DNA of 64,000 nt from Antitrichia curtipendula (GCA_951230915.1 OX579634.1:55007570-55071569), one strand, 5' to 3'. Positions 1-11,373 are shown, counted from the stretch's first letter. The notes: generated from the letters alone by a model not told the origin. Numbers and translations are program-made.

Positions 1-261
1 GGAATTTGTGTTACTAGAATAAATATTTTTCTAAAATTTTAAATGTGGATGTATGTCAAGTGGTTGACCAAGCCCAAATTGCATTGACTCTAGTTTAAAA
101 CTGTTCATTTGCAAAAATGAGGTCATAGATGTGAAGAACACAAAAATTTCAAAAAATCACCATGCCAAGAGAACCTCCTTTGAAATCCATTCCAACGAAT
201 TTTACTCAAAAAATGATAATATTTTGCTTTAATTGAGTCTTTCTCACTCCTTGCCTTGCCT

Positions 262-984
262 TGTCTAGAATTCGATTTGCACCAGAATTTGACTTGGAAG
301 GAATTCAGCATGCAGTGGTTGAATTGTACTAGAGAACGCTGTCTCTGGAGGCGCATTCTGCATGGGAGCGAGCCCCAAGGGTGAGTCTTTGGGCGAGCTC
401 CCTTGCAAAATGCTCCAGAGGCACTTTCCCTGGCGTTAAGAGCCGAAGGTAAAGCTTGGGAACACATTGGGAACGACGGAATCTGCTACCCCTGCCGGTT
501 TGGTTGCAGAATCGGCCACCTCCCTTGTACTGTACAGCACATTCGGCTTCCAAACCGTGCGTTCAAACGTGCCGAATCAGCTACTGTACCGAGGATCGAT
601 TTTGTTCCCCGGCCAACGGACAAACTCGAGCTACTATAACGAAGACAGGCCCCACTCACTCAGAGAGACGGAGCTAGAACTTGCATTGCAGCATCATGAT
701 GAATTGGAAATGGCGGAGTTGCTCACAACCGCCTGCAGTTGTCTGCTCTGGCGATGTTCCAAATTGGAACATGGAACAAGAAGAGGTAAAGCTCTTCCCA
801 AATGGAGGCCGGAGCAAGCAGCAGGTCTTGAAGCACTAGCTGGTACTCAAAGTCTAGTCTGTGCACGCGCACAATTTGCATTCGTGCAAGGGGAAGCTCT
901 GGCACTCGGGAAGAATCTTGCTCCTGATCGAGTGGCAATGCAAGGCTTGTGAATCGCAACATCAATTCCAATTTTTACTCTGAA
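262..984 (-). repeat. Orphan upstream region of a lectin receptor kinase (copy E)
   Basis: On the minus strand this matches the sequence upstream of the lectin kinase gene at 11374-14647. Shared blocks include TCTAGAATTCGAT at about 264-276 and the stretch around 826-960 that parallels 14937-15070. Homology stops where the start codon should be: the intact copy has AAAGATTCATGGGG and this one has AAAGACTCAATTAAAG. Positions about 330-480 look like an unrelated insertion. No lectin coding sequence follows toward position 1, so only the promoter and 5' leader survive. Confidence 0.6.
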
Positions 985-1056
985 ATCATAACCTCAATGG
1001 AGGCCATTTCAGGATGGCAGTCTCTTATTGCGGCTCGTTCTTGAAACCGTCGGGGC

Positions 1057-1170
1057 GTTACCCCCAGTATAATACTGGGGGGTGTAACTTGACCCCCCCA
1101 AACTTTCTGTTTTAAGAAAATTTGGGGGGCGGTAAAGTTACACCCCCCAGTATAATACCGCGGGGGTAAC
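1057..1170. repeat. Inverted repeat (hairpin or MITE-like)
   Basis: The left arm from 1057 (GTTACCCCCAGTATAATACT) pairs with the right arm ending at 1170, whose reverse complement begins GTTACCCCCGCGGTATTATA. The arms are about 45-50 bp with C and G runs and surround a short central loop at about 1107-1125. I see no convincing target-site duplication. Transcribed, it would fold into a strong stem. Confidence 0.75.
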
Positions 1171-1235
1171 ACCCTCCCGTTCTCCCTGTGTAGTATAATG
1201 TGGGTTTGCTTTAGCAATATGAAGCCTTTTTTCTT

Positions 1236-1385
1236 GACACTTGTTGGCAGTCAAAAACGGATTCTAGATCTTCTCTTAGAAGGCATTTTTGGATTCTGTA
1301 TGGAATAAACTATAATTTTATAAAGTGTTCAAAATAGGTATACCGTAAAACCAAATTTAACCCTAGGCTCTGATGCATGGTGGAT
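1236..1385. repeat. Dispersed repeat, copy 1
   Basis: Similar to 9935-10075 in intron 3 of the carrier gene. Shared landmarks in order are a TTGTTGG...GGCARTCAAAAA block, GATTCTAGAT, TTTTTGGACTC/TTTTTGGATTC, and a run ending in AACCCTAG. The ends are not sharply defined. Confidence 0.5.
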
Positions 1386-2254
1386 GTACAGTACATTTTT
1401 CGGCAAGATGATGGAATGGACGGTTTGGCAAACAGGTCCTGCTTAGGTGACTGCAGTCACCTTTGATTCAAATGTCAATCCAAATTTGATCATCTGGAGT
1501 TTATCTTCAAGGTAAAACATGGTGAATATTTTGTGGTCCACTTTGAAATCTTTGCTGTTTGAGTTGGATTAGGTTACACATTGCATAAACAAGCCTTCGG
1601 AATTCAAACGTACATTTTGCAGAGTTCTTTACCCCGCACTGAGCGATAGAAAGATCATGTGCAAGATAACAAGATGGCTGCATGCCATTGTCACGCAGGC
1701 ATCGGCCAGGGAAATTTCCTCTTCATTTCTGTAGTCAAACAGGACAGTTGTTCTTCTAGGTGATTGACTTACAGATATATACTGGAATCACTGCAAAAGT
1801 TGAAGTGAGCACATTTTTTTTTACTTATTTTTGTTTCAAATATTCCTGAACTCCAAACGTGCAACATTGAAGGTAAATGCGAGTCACTGCAGCACATCAT
1901 CCAAGCAACATATACAGTCTTTTACCAGTTGTGCAATTTCATTGAGAATTATATGCCAATCGACTTCAAATTGGAGGGTTTTGTGTCGGCAACGCAACAC
2001 AAGAACTATTTAAAAAGTAAATGTAGGAAGAATGTTGATCTCAACAATGTATATCCACACAATTGGGAATGGACACCACGAATACACCGCTTGTACTACA
2101 ACTTTCAACTCTGTAATAGACTATCAATACTCTAGTATGCTAAAGAGAGACGTACTAGAATTGGAAAAACCAATGGTGTCCTAATCAAACGTTCAGACTC
2201 GACAACAATATAGTGTAAGCGATTGATCGTCTAATGCAACTATCGACCTCTTCG
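1386..2254. other. Intergenic, downstream of the SMP-30-like gene
   Basis: Moderately AT-rich sequence with only short, compositionally poor reading frames. It includes the 3' flank of the minus-strand gene ending at 2255. No RNA gene or mobile element is recognised. Confidence 0.5.
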
Positions 2255-5200
2255 TTACTGCTTCTTGAACTTCGAGGCATAGTGCAAACCAGCTCCAGTG
2301 GCCTGCAAAAAATTCAACAAAAATGATTTATTTGTCAGCATAGCCTAAACGAGTCCTCGATAATCTCACACTCGTTCCAGGAAATTATGCGCAGGTTACC
2401 CCCCCAAATGACCAAGCTCAAAATATACTTCTATCGTAAATTACAGGAATTCTGTCAATTGGTACATTTTGTTGCCTTGAAGCTTCCCAAATGGTTTATT
2501 TCAACTCATATAGATACGGAAGCGTCACTTTGGACAATTTTTACACTAGAAGGTTAAACCATCATCCCATGCGCAGATATTTACTCTCAAGAAACAAAAC
2601 TCAGCAGAGGAATTGGCCCCTCACCTGCAACTCAATCATGTGGATGGAGGCGTCGTTGAGAATGAGAAGCTTGTTGAGTTCCTCGCCAGCAAATCCCAGG
2701 TTAACGACTTCGGGAAGGGCAATCAATCCAAGAGCTTTCCCTGAACGGCTGAACACTGGATAAAAATGCAACACGAGAAAAGATGAGATCTCAAAATGCC
2801 CCAATTGACAGAAGAAAACCACTCAAGCGCCGAAATTGGGCCTCATTTTTTTCTTGCAGTTTGGGTACGTATGCGGGACTTTATAATGTCCAATTTTATC
2901 AATTTTTAGACCAAAACATACAATACTCTTCACTAGTTATGGTGACATAAAATTTGAACCCATCTGAATTATATTTTTCACAATATGATTAATCAAATTG
3001 GTCACTTTAAAACCAAGAAGCCTTGGTCGTTTGTGGTTAAACAAAAAAACTATTTCCAGCGGTACAGAGCCAGAGAATACTACGGAAAGTACTTATGCAT
3101 ATTGGAGAAAAACCAACCTTGGACACCATCGGGAGAACCAACGTAAATGCGTCCTTTGGTGTCAACCTTGATGCCATCAGGAAGACCTAGTCCAGGGGGG
3201 GATCCATCGTACATGCCCACAGAAGCTAACAGGCGCCTGCTACTGAGGGTTCCATCCCGGCGAACTTCGTATACAAAGATGTGGTGCCTCATTTCGCTGT
3301 TAAACTCATCACTGCGACAGCAGCAGAAAAATCAGTAATACCGTCAAAGGAGCCCACTAGGACGAGATCACATGGGTCTATGATATAATCAAAACAGGCA
3401 ATAAAGTCTCTTAAGGTAGATCAATTATCTCCGAGACCTAATCCAGATCAAAGACCTAAAGGTATATAACAGATAAGAGTTCTGAATCAATGGAAATCAC
3501 TCACTAGTAGAAAACCAACCCTCCAGAAGTATTTTGAAAAGTCTAGCTATTCGACAGAATTTACTCTAATCCTGCATCACAATTAGCAGGGTTTAACACG
3601 GCTACTACAACTGATCGAAGGTCGTGAGGGTTTGACTGATGTACCCAGTCAAAAAGCCAGTGTCAGTGACATAAAGATGTTTCTCATCCTCAGAGAATGC
3701 CAGCCCATTGGGACGTTGAAAATTTGATGCCATCGCATCCACCACGCCATCCAGTCGGATTCTGTATAATTGACCCTCCACATGATTTTTGGACTTGAAT
3801 CCTTGCGCCCTGTGCGCAAAATGTACCTTCAATGAGAATTGGAACAGGCGATGTGAACTAAATAGAAAAACTCAGCTCTAAGTGTAGAAATACCTACTCT
3901 TTCAAGCAGATGGTGTAGAGTTCACAATGTCTATGAACACGTCAAGCTGGTTCAATGGCTCTAAAATCAGGGAAGTTATCACTAACATTATTTTAATGCA
4001 GTCGAAGTACACTCAAACCTCTTAAAAATCTTCCCACCTGAGGTTCCAACTTCTTCACTGCAACATAATTTGAATGTGTAACAAAGATTGCTACAGCCAA
4101 TAATACTAAATTGCAAGATACTCCAGACTTTTATTGTGCGGAATGTCATTATGAAGAGGCTTGACAGATTGCAGTTTGGAAATGAGATTACCATGCGTAG
4201 GCGGGGTCTGTGAACCAGATGGTGCCATCTCTTTTGACCACGATATCGTTGGGGCTGTTGAACGGGACGCCAAACCAGTTGTCCGCCACAATGCTCACAT
4301 TCAGTGTCTTCACGTCCACTCGTTGAATGTATCCCGGCTTCTTCCCTTGGCCTTGCTGACACACGAGGAGATGGCCGTCCCTGTCGAGCACCATTCCGTT
4401 AGCAACGTCGGTCACGGGGAACACCGTCGTCACCTCTCCTGTGCTCAGCGAAATCTTCTTCACTTCGGTGTTCTGCTCCCCTGCAGCTTTCTTCTCATCG
4501 CTCGAAGTCGTCAGGGTGGTGTACCCGACTTTGTGGCGCACGCTTGAAAAGTAAAACTCGTTCGTGTCCGGATGGTACACGCCCCCTTCATGCGCATCTG
4601 TCTTTGCCATGACATTCAGCTCCGGTGCGGGTCCGAGAATGTCTAGAAACTCAACGTCACGTACCTGCACCACCACACGTTCAGTTCCAATCCATGCAAG
4701 TCGAGTTTCAAATTTGATATTGTTGAACAGAGGGCTACTTAACCATTGCAGGATCAAAGAATTATGGATTTAAATGGCCCATTTGATTGATCCGATTGCG
4801 AAAATATTGGATTCGGATGGGGTCAAATTTTTTTCAGGAGAATCAATGAAGAGAATTTCCAGTGTTATTCAAAATCAAATAAGTTTGAACAAAGAAAGTT
4901 TCCATGAGGCCCACTCAGAAACGGTTCAAAGAAACATGAGCTCAATTTGGCCTTTTAGAGTTTAAATGATTGCACAAAGATGGGACAATCAGACAATTTG
5001 TATGGGCCAAACTCTTCACCAGTGCCATCTTTTCTGAAACCAGAGTAACTGTGTCTACAAACATTATTAACAAAAGTGGAGGACAACTCGGATTTCAACA
5101 AATACCTGAAACTTGCAGTTGGGCTCAGATGGACCAGTTGGAATGCCTTCGATGAGACTTCCCTGTTGCCAGAAACATGCACCAGGTGGCAACGTATATT

Positions 5201-5641
5201 CCTTCTTTGCAATTCCGTTGATCCAATTCAACTGCGTCGACAAGAAATTCTCTGCATCGTCGTCGTCGTACTCTTCAAGACCAAGCAAGCACAGTCAGTA
5301 CCACTCATCATAGAGACATGGGTTCATCTTCTTTGGATAAAATTGGCTAAGGAAATCATCAATCAATTTAGGGATCCGTCCCGAAATCTTGCTCCGTTCC
5401 ATAATTTCCTAACTTCGAATCAAATTCTCTAACAATACCTCTGCCCCGCTCACAATAATGGCAAACCAATGCAAACACAATAGGGAGGAATGAAACACGT
5501 ACTTGACCAGGACTCATTCAGGATGTGAGACAACCACACCGAAAACATGGCCACCACGACCACGATCACCACCGTCAAAGGCTTCAGTCCATGACGCTGC
5601 TGCTGGCTTTCGGGAGACGCCGCTGCCCCTGTCATGGTCAA
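2255..5641 (-). CDS. SMP-30/gluconolactonase-like protein, membrane anchored
   Basis: I assemble seven exons (5503-5641, 5106-5272, 4192-4664, 3645-3809, 3118-3311, 2625-2755, 2255-2302). All introns are GT-AG and the phases agree, giving 1317 nt and 438 residues. Residues about 20-40 are a hydrophobic signal-anchor, so the product is probably membrane-bound or secreted. The rest reads as a six-bladed SGL beta-propeller. Residues matching the known SMP-30 metal and active-site ligands are visible: E128 (AHEGGVYHP), N241 (NSPNDIVV), N294 (RPNGLAFS) and D360 (LPDGIKVD). Members of this family hydrolyse lactones or related esters with a divalent metal. Plant relatives are often named strictosidine synthase-like or calcium-dependent phosphotriesterase, and the substrate here is unknown. 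The conserved GLPDG...GRIYVGSPDGVQVF run favours the gluconolactonase branch. It is transcribed divergently from the carrier gene at 6909. Exon borders are inferred by eye; the exon 1/2 junction is the least certain. Confidence 0.85.
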
Positions 5642-6217
5642 AGCACTGGCTCACCACCTTCAGAGCACACGGGAATACCTCCCATCCACCTTCGTTCACA
5701 AGTGTCTCCAGGGTGTCAGTCTCCAGGACCACAATCTAACACAAATTGGATTCAAACTAGGTAATCACGCAGAGTCACGTTTCACGAAGCAGAAACAAAC
5801 AGCAATTGAACCTGCCGTTGCAATGCTCGCAGCTGCAATACTGTTCCAAGAAAACTTCCAAGACGATTTCTAAGCTCAATCAAAAACACTCAAAAATTTA
5901 CAAAGCAGAAATTCACAAACAAACCTGCACAAAGGGCGATCGAAAATTTGAAAAGCTCAGAGTTGATCACTTCAGCTAAGAACTACAACTGCACCAATCT
6001 CGAAAGCATTAATAATTCTCGTGGCTTTTCGACAATAAAAATTGCGGAGGTCTAGTGAAATTCGCCCGTAAATGATCACCTGGGAGCCTTAGAGCGATGT
6101 CACACAACCCAAAAATTTCGCAAACAACAGTAGAAGAACGGAAATCAACGGTACCACAACTGATCGAGAACAGCAGAAACAGCAACCACAGTGTGATTGC
6201 GGTGGGAGCGAATCGAC

Positions 6218-6262
6218 GAATACCTGGACGAACTCTGGACGAATACTGGACGAATACAGGAC
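6218..6262. repeat. 11-bp tandem repeat, four units
   Basis: Four consecutive units of the form GAATACTGGAC (6218-6229, 6230-6240, 6241-6251, 6252-6262); the first has one extra base and the others differ by one or two. It lies in the shared promoter. Confidence 0.85.
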
Positions 6263-6320
6263 GAACCATGACAAATTATGACGGAAGCTGGCTGGGCCAT
6301 GTCGAGCCTGCACGAGATTT

Positions 6321-6330
6321 GACACGTGTC
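6321..6330. promoter_or_regulatory. Palindromic G-box GACACGTGTC
   Basis: A perfect 10-bp palindrome around CACGTG. In plants this core is bound by bZIP (ABI5/ABF class) and bHLH (PIF class) factors. Its position between divergent genes suggests a role for either, but function is inferred only. Confidence 0.5.
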
Positions 6331-6563
6331 GACACAGAAGAACCGGATGGCACCTTGTGCACAATGGGTTCTGAGGAGTACCGTAACGCCAAGTGTCCAA
6401 AAGGAGGGTCGGGACGGGATTCCGCCGCATGCCACCACAGACATACAGTGTGGCTCAAAATGCCAAGATGTGGAGAAAACTGGTCACTCTCCGATCCGGG
6501 TACTGTTCTTCCCGGGTATGTGGACCATATACCCTTCATGAGCTAGGTACCGCCTACTTCCGC

Positions 6564-6586
6564 CACGTGGTGGACATCCACACGTG
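6564..6586. promoter_or_regulatory. Paired G-boxes
   Basis: Two CACGTG cores (6564-6569 and 6581-6586), each followed by GG, spaced 17 bp from first base to first base. The extended sites fit the ABRE form ACGTGG. Paired ABREs are a known arrangement in abscisic-acid-responsive plant promoters; whether these act here is untested. Confidence 0.5.
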
Positions 6587-6815
6587 GGACCTCCTTCGCC
6601 CTCCGCTCCACTTCCGTTCGCCCGTCGCGTCGGTCGCGACCATCGCCACCAGATTCTCCGCCCAATTGACGGGAGCACCTCACCGGCTCCAATTCTGCAC
6701 GTGAAAAGATTCGCCGTCGCCGACGGAGCCATCGTGTGGAGAAAAATTGAGTCGAAATGGTGTAGAATCAGGCCCAGAGTAACAGTTTGCGGTGTTCTCC
6801 AATTCCCCGTGAAGT

Positions 6816-6871
6816 ATGTGAGTGGAGGATTGGCGACGACGACGAATTGAGGGTTCGCGATGGCGGTGTGA
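6816..6871 (+). promoter_or_regulatory. Two minimal upstream reading frames before the carrier start
   Basis: An ATG followed directly by TGA lies at 6816-6821. A four-codon frame, ATG GCG GTG TGA, lies at 6860-6871 in the same good start context (GCGATGGCG) as the main start at 6909. If both are in the mature leader, they could lower translation of the carrier. The transcription start is unknown. Confidence 0.45.
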
Positions 6872-6908
6872 GGCTGTGGTTTTTGTGCGATTGTCAAGAG
6901 TTGGAGCG

Positions 6909-9900
6909 ATGGCGGAAGCTGGAATAGCGCCCAAGCTGCGACGAAGCGTAAAGCCGTCGAACTGGCAAACCGAGCGCCAGCGATGGCACGAGCTCCACGA
7001 CGAGAAGCAAGATGCCCCTTCGCCGCTCGTGAGGAGCCGTCACAGCAGCAGCCACCACGTCCTAAGCGACCGCCAGCAGAAGCTGTCCCTCTCTGAGCGC
7101 GAGCGGATGCGCAAGGCGGGCGACTTGGTGGAGCCCCAGTTTAATTCGTTCGACTTGCAACCCCCCGTGGCGCACCGCGTCAAAAATACAGTCACATTCT
7201 CGGAGCGCCAGCGGCGCCGCAAGCGCAATGGGAGCAGTAATAACGGCTTCTTCCTCACGGAGAATGAATGCTACGACTCGCTGGACCAGCTCTTCCCCGG
7301 TGCCCGCGCGGATTACGACTCGCCCTCCTCGCGACGAACGCGACAGTCGCTCTTCGACTCTTGGAATTCGGGCATTCGAAAGTTCTTGGACGAGAGGGGC
7401 AACTTTGGCTTAAAATTCGACGGGAATCGGGACCAGAATGGGGAATTTGAATCCATCACTGAGGACCTCAGAACGACGAATGTTGTTCCCGAGTTTCCGA
7501 CGCAGCCCTCCGAGTCGGAGTCGGACGGCGGGGTGGAGCACGAGGAGAAGCCGAAGAAGGTGATGAAGTTTAGGTTTAGGTTGAAATTGGGGTCCAACGG
7601 AAGGCGATTGCTCAGTGGAGCAATTGCGGGCGCGTTCTCGCGCACGGCTGTGGCGCCCCTCGAAACTGTACGCACGCACTTGATGGTGAGCAGTCATGGG
7701 CGGTCTGTTCCGGAGGTTTTTAACTGGATCATGGCGAATGAAGGATGGCAAGGGTTGTTTCGAGGGAACGCCATCAATGTACTCCGCGTCGCACCAAGCA
7801 AGGCCATCGAAGTAAGTGGCGAAATATCCGCTCTGTCACGCCTTGTCTCAATTGGTTTATTTCGACATTGCATTAGTTATTGTAGCTTGTGGATTGTGAT
7901 AGCGAGAATTATGCTAGAGGATATAATTTGCGTCATTTTAAGCATTCTAACCATTATTTAGGGTTCTTTGCATTGGGAGATCACTCAATAGTGCTCACTG
8001 GAGAGGTCACTTTGGGTGCAAGAGCCTACCTCATTTGAGGTCAAATTTTCTCACTCAGCGTATCTTATGCAATCATTCTAAGTGGGAGATTGTAGATCAC
8101 TTTTGAAAGGGCAGGGTGCAACCCCATTTCTGTGAAAAATCTGTGGTCGTAGACTGTTAGCCAAGTCATGCTTACGCTCAAACTTGCTAATCGAAGGACA
8201 ATCAAGTGTGTGAGTCGACGAGTTGCTGCTGGCAACAGGGATCTGTTTAGGGCACGGGATCAGGTCCCTAATGGGTTTACTATCTTCTACCTCGTCCAAT
8301 TCATTGCTGGGCATGCCCAATTGCAGTGAGACACCGTGTGGGAGTATAACTGTTGCCTTTACTTGTGATATATTGTGGCAGCTGTTTGCTTTCGACAAAG
8401 TGAAGGGATTCTTGAATTCAATAGAGCGGAAACCGGGATTTCTGGCAGCGATGCCAGTGTCACCGATTGCAGGATCGTGTGCTGGCATTTCGTCCACATT
8501 AGTCATGTATCCTCTCGAGCTTCTGAAAACTCGATTGACCATACAGGTGAGAAAACAGTGCCATCATTGTTAAGGTGGAGGATACTATTTGCATCAGTAC
8601 TGTGAATGGACCGCCTTGGGTACCAGAGCCGAATTCTGTCTAGATCAAACTTTATCACTATGTTTGAATTTTGTATGCAGTTTCAAAGTGGGAGCTTGTA
8701 GACCATTATAATTGACAGTAAACAAATCCATTTCCATTCATTCAAAGATCAGTGGCCATAGACAATTACCAAAGTCATTCTTACATCACTTGCTACTTGA
8801 AGGCCAACCAACTGTATGAATTGATAAGTTCCTGTAGGTAACAGAGGTCAGCATAGTAGACAAGATCAGGTCCCTAATGGTTTTAGTATCCTGTATCTTA
8901 CAGCATCCCGTTATTGGTTCAGAGTTGGTAGACAACGTTCTTATTGCGATTGTAAATGCCTATTGCAAGCATTATGCTGAACTTTAAATTCTCGTTGATG
9001 TGTGCGCAGCCGGATGAGTACCGTGGTATTCTGCATGCATTATGGAGGATCATCAGTGAAGAAGGGTTCTTCGAGCTGTACCGGGGATTGGCTCCCAGTA
9101 TCATTGGCGTCATACCCTATGCTGGAGTGAACTACTTCGCTTATGATTCGCTTCGAACTTTGTATAAACGTGTGAGCAAAGAAGAAAGGATTGGCAACAT
9201 CCAGACCTTACTCATTGGCTCATTGGCGGGCGCTATAGCTAGTTCAAGCACATTTCCATTGGAGGTGGCAAGGAAGCAGATGCAGGTAGGCATTTCCTCC
9301 AAAGACTGCCATGCCATGGTTTTGAGGGATGTCCAAGCAATTCATATGCGAGGATTTAACCCCTTAAGAACCGACGATTCATGGTTTCAGAATGACCAAT
9401 TCAATCGATCATATATCATCATATTGGAAAAGAATATTATTCAAAACAGGGTTAATTTATATATCACTAGAAAGATTGAAAGAGCAGTGCATGTGTCAGG
9501 TGGGGAAGTCCATTAAATTAGACCCAAGAAAATCCTTGTATGACCTACTCAAAGCTGCATTTTTCGAAGTAAAAATCATAGTAATTACAAACATGCTTAA
9601 AATAGCGTGAAATTTTTAGCAAAATTGTAGATGATAGTGATAAATATCATGGTGTAATTGGTGTACTCCTTGAGCTCACACCAAGAGAAATTTGATAGAA
9701 AAGTTCAAAAGTGGTGTATTTTAAGCTCTCAAGATGCTACCTTCAAAATGTCACAGAAATTACATTTTAACAATTTTGGGAGCAAGTACGAAGGAATAAA
9801 AAGTAGATTATTGGAACTAAATTTCTTAGTGAAGCTTTAAGACATTTAAAATCAAGAACTATGTGAAATTCAGGTTTGCCCCTAAAACTAAGTCCCTTGG

Positions 9901-10530
9901 GTAGGTTTGTCCTTTTAAGGGTTAAGTATTTGTTGGGTCTTGGTGGCAATCAAAAAGGAGATTCTAGATTCACTTTGCATACATTTTTTGGACTCCATAT
10001 TGATAAACTTTGAATTTTCAACATGCTAAAAATAGATGTATGCAAAATCAACCCTAGCCCCTCATGAATAGTATTTCTATATTGAATAGTGCCTCTGATG
10101 AATAGGGTCGGTTTTAGAAATGGGTCACAATTAGGTGCAATTACTTTACTGGGATTGAGGTTGAGACTGTCAGGTTTGCACGCCCTCCTTGGTATCTCAA
10201 CAAGTTAGCAAATTTCTATTGAGCAACATAAGAAAGGATTAACATTGACTACCGACTTGAATCATAATTTGCTATTTGAAGATTATTTTCTTCTGAGCCG
10301 ATCATTGTGTTGGGTTTATGGTTGTGCAGGTAGGAGCGATAAAAGGAAGGATTGTGTATTCTAGCACACTAGACGCTTTACAAGGCATTGCCAAGGAGCG
10401 GGGCATACGTGGTCTGTATGCGGGCTTGGGCCCCAGCTGCTTGAAACTAGTGCCTGCGGCTGGGCTGTCGTTCATGTGTTATGAAGCATTGAAGAGAATT
10501 TTGCTAGAAGAAGATGAAGTGGAAGCATAA
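6909..10530 (+). CDS. Mitochondrial carrier family protein, BRITTLE1-like
   Basis: Four exons (6909-7811, 8382-8546, 9010-9285, 10330-10530), all phase 0 and GT-AG, give 514 residues. Three carrier repeats follow a long hydrophilic extension: about 231-315, 321-411 and 417-506. Their signatures are PLETVR, PLELLK and PLEVAR, which fit P-x-[DE]-x-x-[KR]. The strings SKAIELFAFDKVK and YPLELLKTRLT are close to the plant BRITTLE1 group, whose members move adenine nucleotides or ADP-glucose across plastid and mitochondrial membranes. Substrate and organelle cannot be read from sequence. The first 230 residues are rich in Arg, Ser and Glu, longer than usual for this group, and not a clear transit peptide. 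The start at 6909 is the first in-frame ATG; upstream in-frame codons include only GTG. Intron 3 carries a TTAA-bounded element. Confidence 0.88.
7995..8305 (+). repeat. Intron 1 segment homologous to intron 2
   Basis: This part of the first carrier-gene intron aligns with 8596-8905 in the second at a shift of about 600-605 bp. The best shared runs are GATCAGGTCCCTAATGG (8259 and 8864), AGTGGGAG..TGTAGA, AAGTCAT.CTTAC and CTTGCTA. Similarity is roughly two thirds, and order is kept throughout. Confidence 0.7.
8596..8905 (+). repeat. Intron 2 segment homologous to intron 1
   Basis: Partner of 7995-8305. Homology covers most of this 463-bp intron but not the splice sites or the exons between them. 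A faint further match (TTGCTATTTGAAG at about 10277) lies in intron 3. Confidence 0.7.
9356..9925. mobile_element. TTAA-bounded non-autonomous element in intron 3
   Basis: It starts with TTAACCCCTTAAGAACCGAC and ends with GTCCTTTTAAGGGTTAA, so the ends are inverted and each abuts a TTAA. Length is 570 bp including both tetramers. It has no coding capacity. Without it, intron 3 would be about 474 bp, similar to intron 2. Confidence 0.65.
9935..10075. repeat. Dispersed repeat, copy 2
   Basis: Partner of 1236-1385, lying just after the TTAA element inside intron 3 of the carrier gene. Confidence 0.5.
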
Positions 10531-11373
10531 GAAGATTATACTGTCCCATGCAATCCAATTTTTTGTTGTAACTTGGTAACTTGTAAATTTCTGGATTAGA
10601 AAGTGTAGCAACACATGTAAGTGCTCATATTGACGATGCTAATGCAATAATATGAGGGCACCATTGCACAGGATGCTGTAATATGCGTGTCGGTTCCAGA
10701 TCCATTTTTTCTTCCAGGTTGTAAACCTTATTGTGAAAACCCCTCGAAACCAGGACGGTCTTTAGAGAAACATGCCAACCTGCATCAGCTTCGTTTCCTC
10801 CTCCAATGTGAGAGTCGATTGATCAGTTTCTAAGTTCAAGAACTCACTGTTGGTATTCCACTCAAGGGCACTGCTTTCAGTATTGGATCTTGATTACCTG
10901 TATGCTCACACACGAAGACGTTTGTTGATGCTTGGTCACATGAGAGGGCTGCAAGGATTCACTATTTCTTTCCAAATTTTGCAATTCAAAGTCTGAGTTC
11001 TTGTGGCCAGAACTCTTGTCGAACTTCAAATCCCTGTTGATCTCAATGATTTCCTCGGCGTGACTACTCACTTTGAGAGGTTGGGAATGTCCAGCAGTTA
11101 AGGTATGACTCATAAGAATCAGTACATGGAGAGAGAATCAAACCTTCAAAGATTCTACAAAGAGATCGAAAATCTAAGTGAATGCCAAGATAGTTCAGTT
11201 TTAAAACAACAGGTCAATGATCTGAAATGCTAACAGAGAAAGCAATCTGTTCCACAGCAGCAGTGACATGGGCATTGTTAATTTACTTGGAATGTGTACA
11301 TGGTGACTCTCAAATCCCAAATATTGAGAGATTTGAGCAGAGTAATTTGAAGCACTCCCTTGTGCAGAGTGTT
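10531..11373. other. Intergenic between the carrier gene and lectin kinase A
   Basis: Holds the carrier 3' flank and the tail of the convergent lectin kinase gene. The only structured piece is the short helical reading frame at 11126-11233. A minus-strand frame at 10877-11113 has no recognisable family. Confidence 0.5.
11126..11233 (+). pseudogene. Helical-protein fragment, antisense-downstream of kinase A
   Basis: A 35-codon frame rich in Glu, Gln, Leu and Lys, of coiled-coil character, containing NLQRFYKEIENLSECQDSS. The same residues recur, diverged, on the minus strand at 30920-31019 (SFQSFNKQLKDLSECRDKN) downstream of kinase copy B. Both lie antisense to and just beyond the kinase gene. 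They look like remnants of one ancestral neighbour gene duplicated with the kinase. The parent protein is not recognised. Confidence 0.5.

Larger units (their letters stand above)
5642..6908. promoter_or_regulatory. Shared divergent promoter and 5' leaders
   Basis: These 1.27 kb separate the start codons of the SMP-30-like gene (minus) and the carrier gene (plus). Several overlapping reading frames exist on both strands, but none resembles a protein. The region holds an 11-bp tandem repeat, three CACGTG cores and, near the carrier start, two very short upstream reading frames. I could not place a TATA box or start site. Confidence 0.6.

Noticed and set aside
467..952. 161-codon plus-strand frame
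   Set aside because: It runs antisense through the orphan kinase promoter segment and has no protein similarity.
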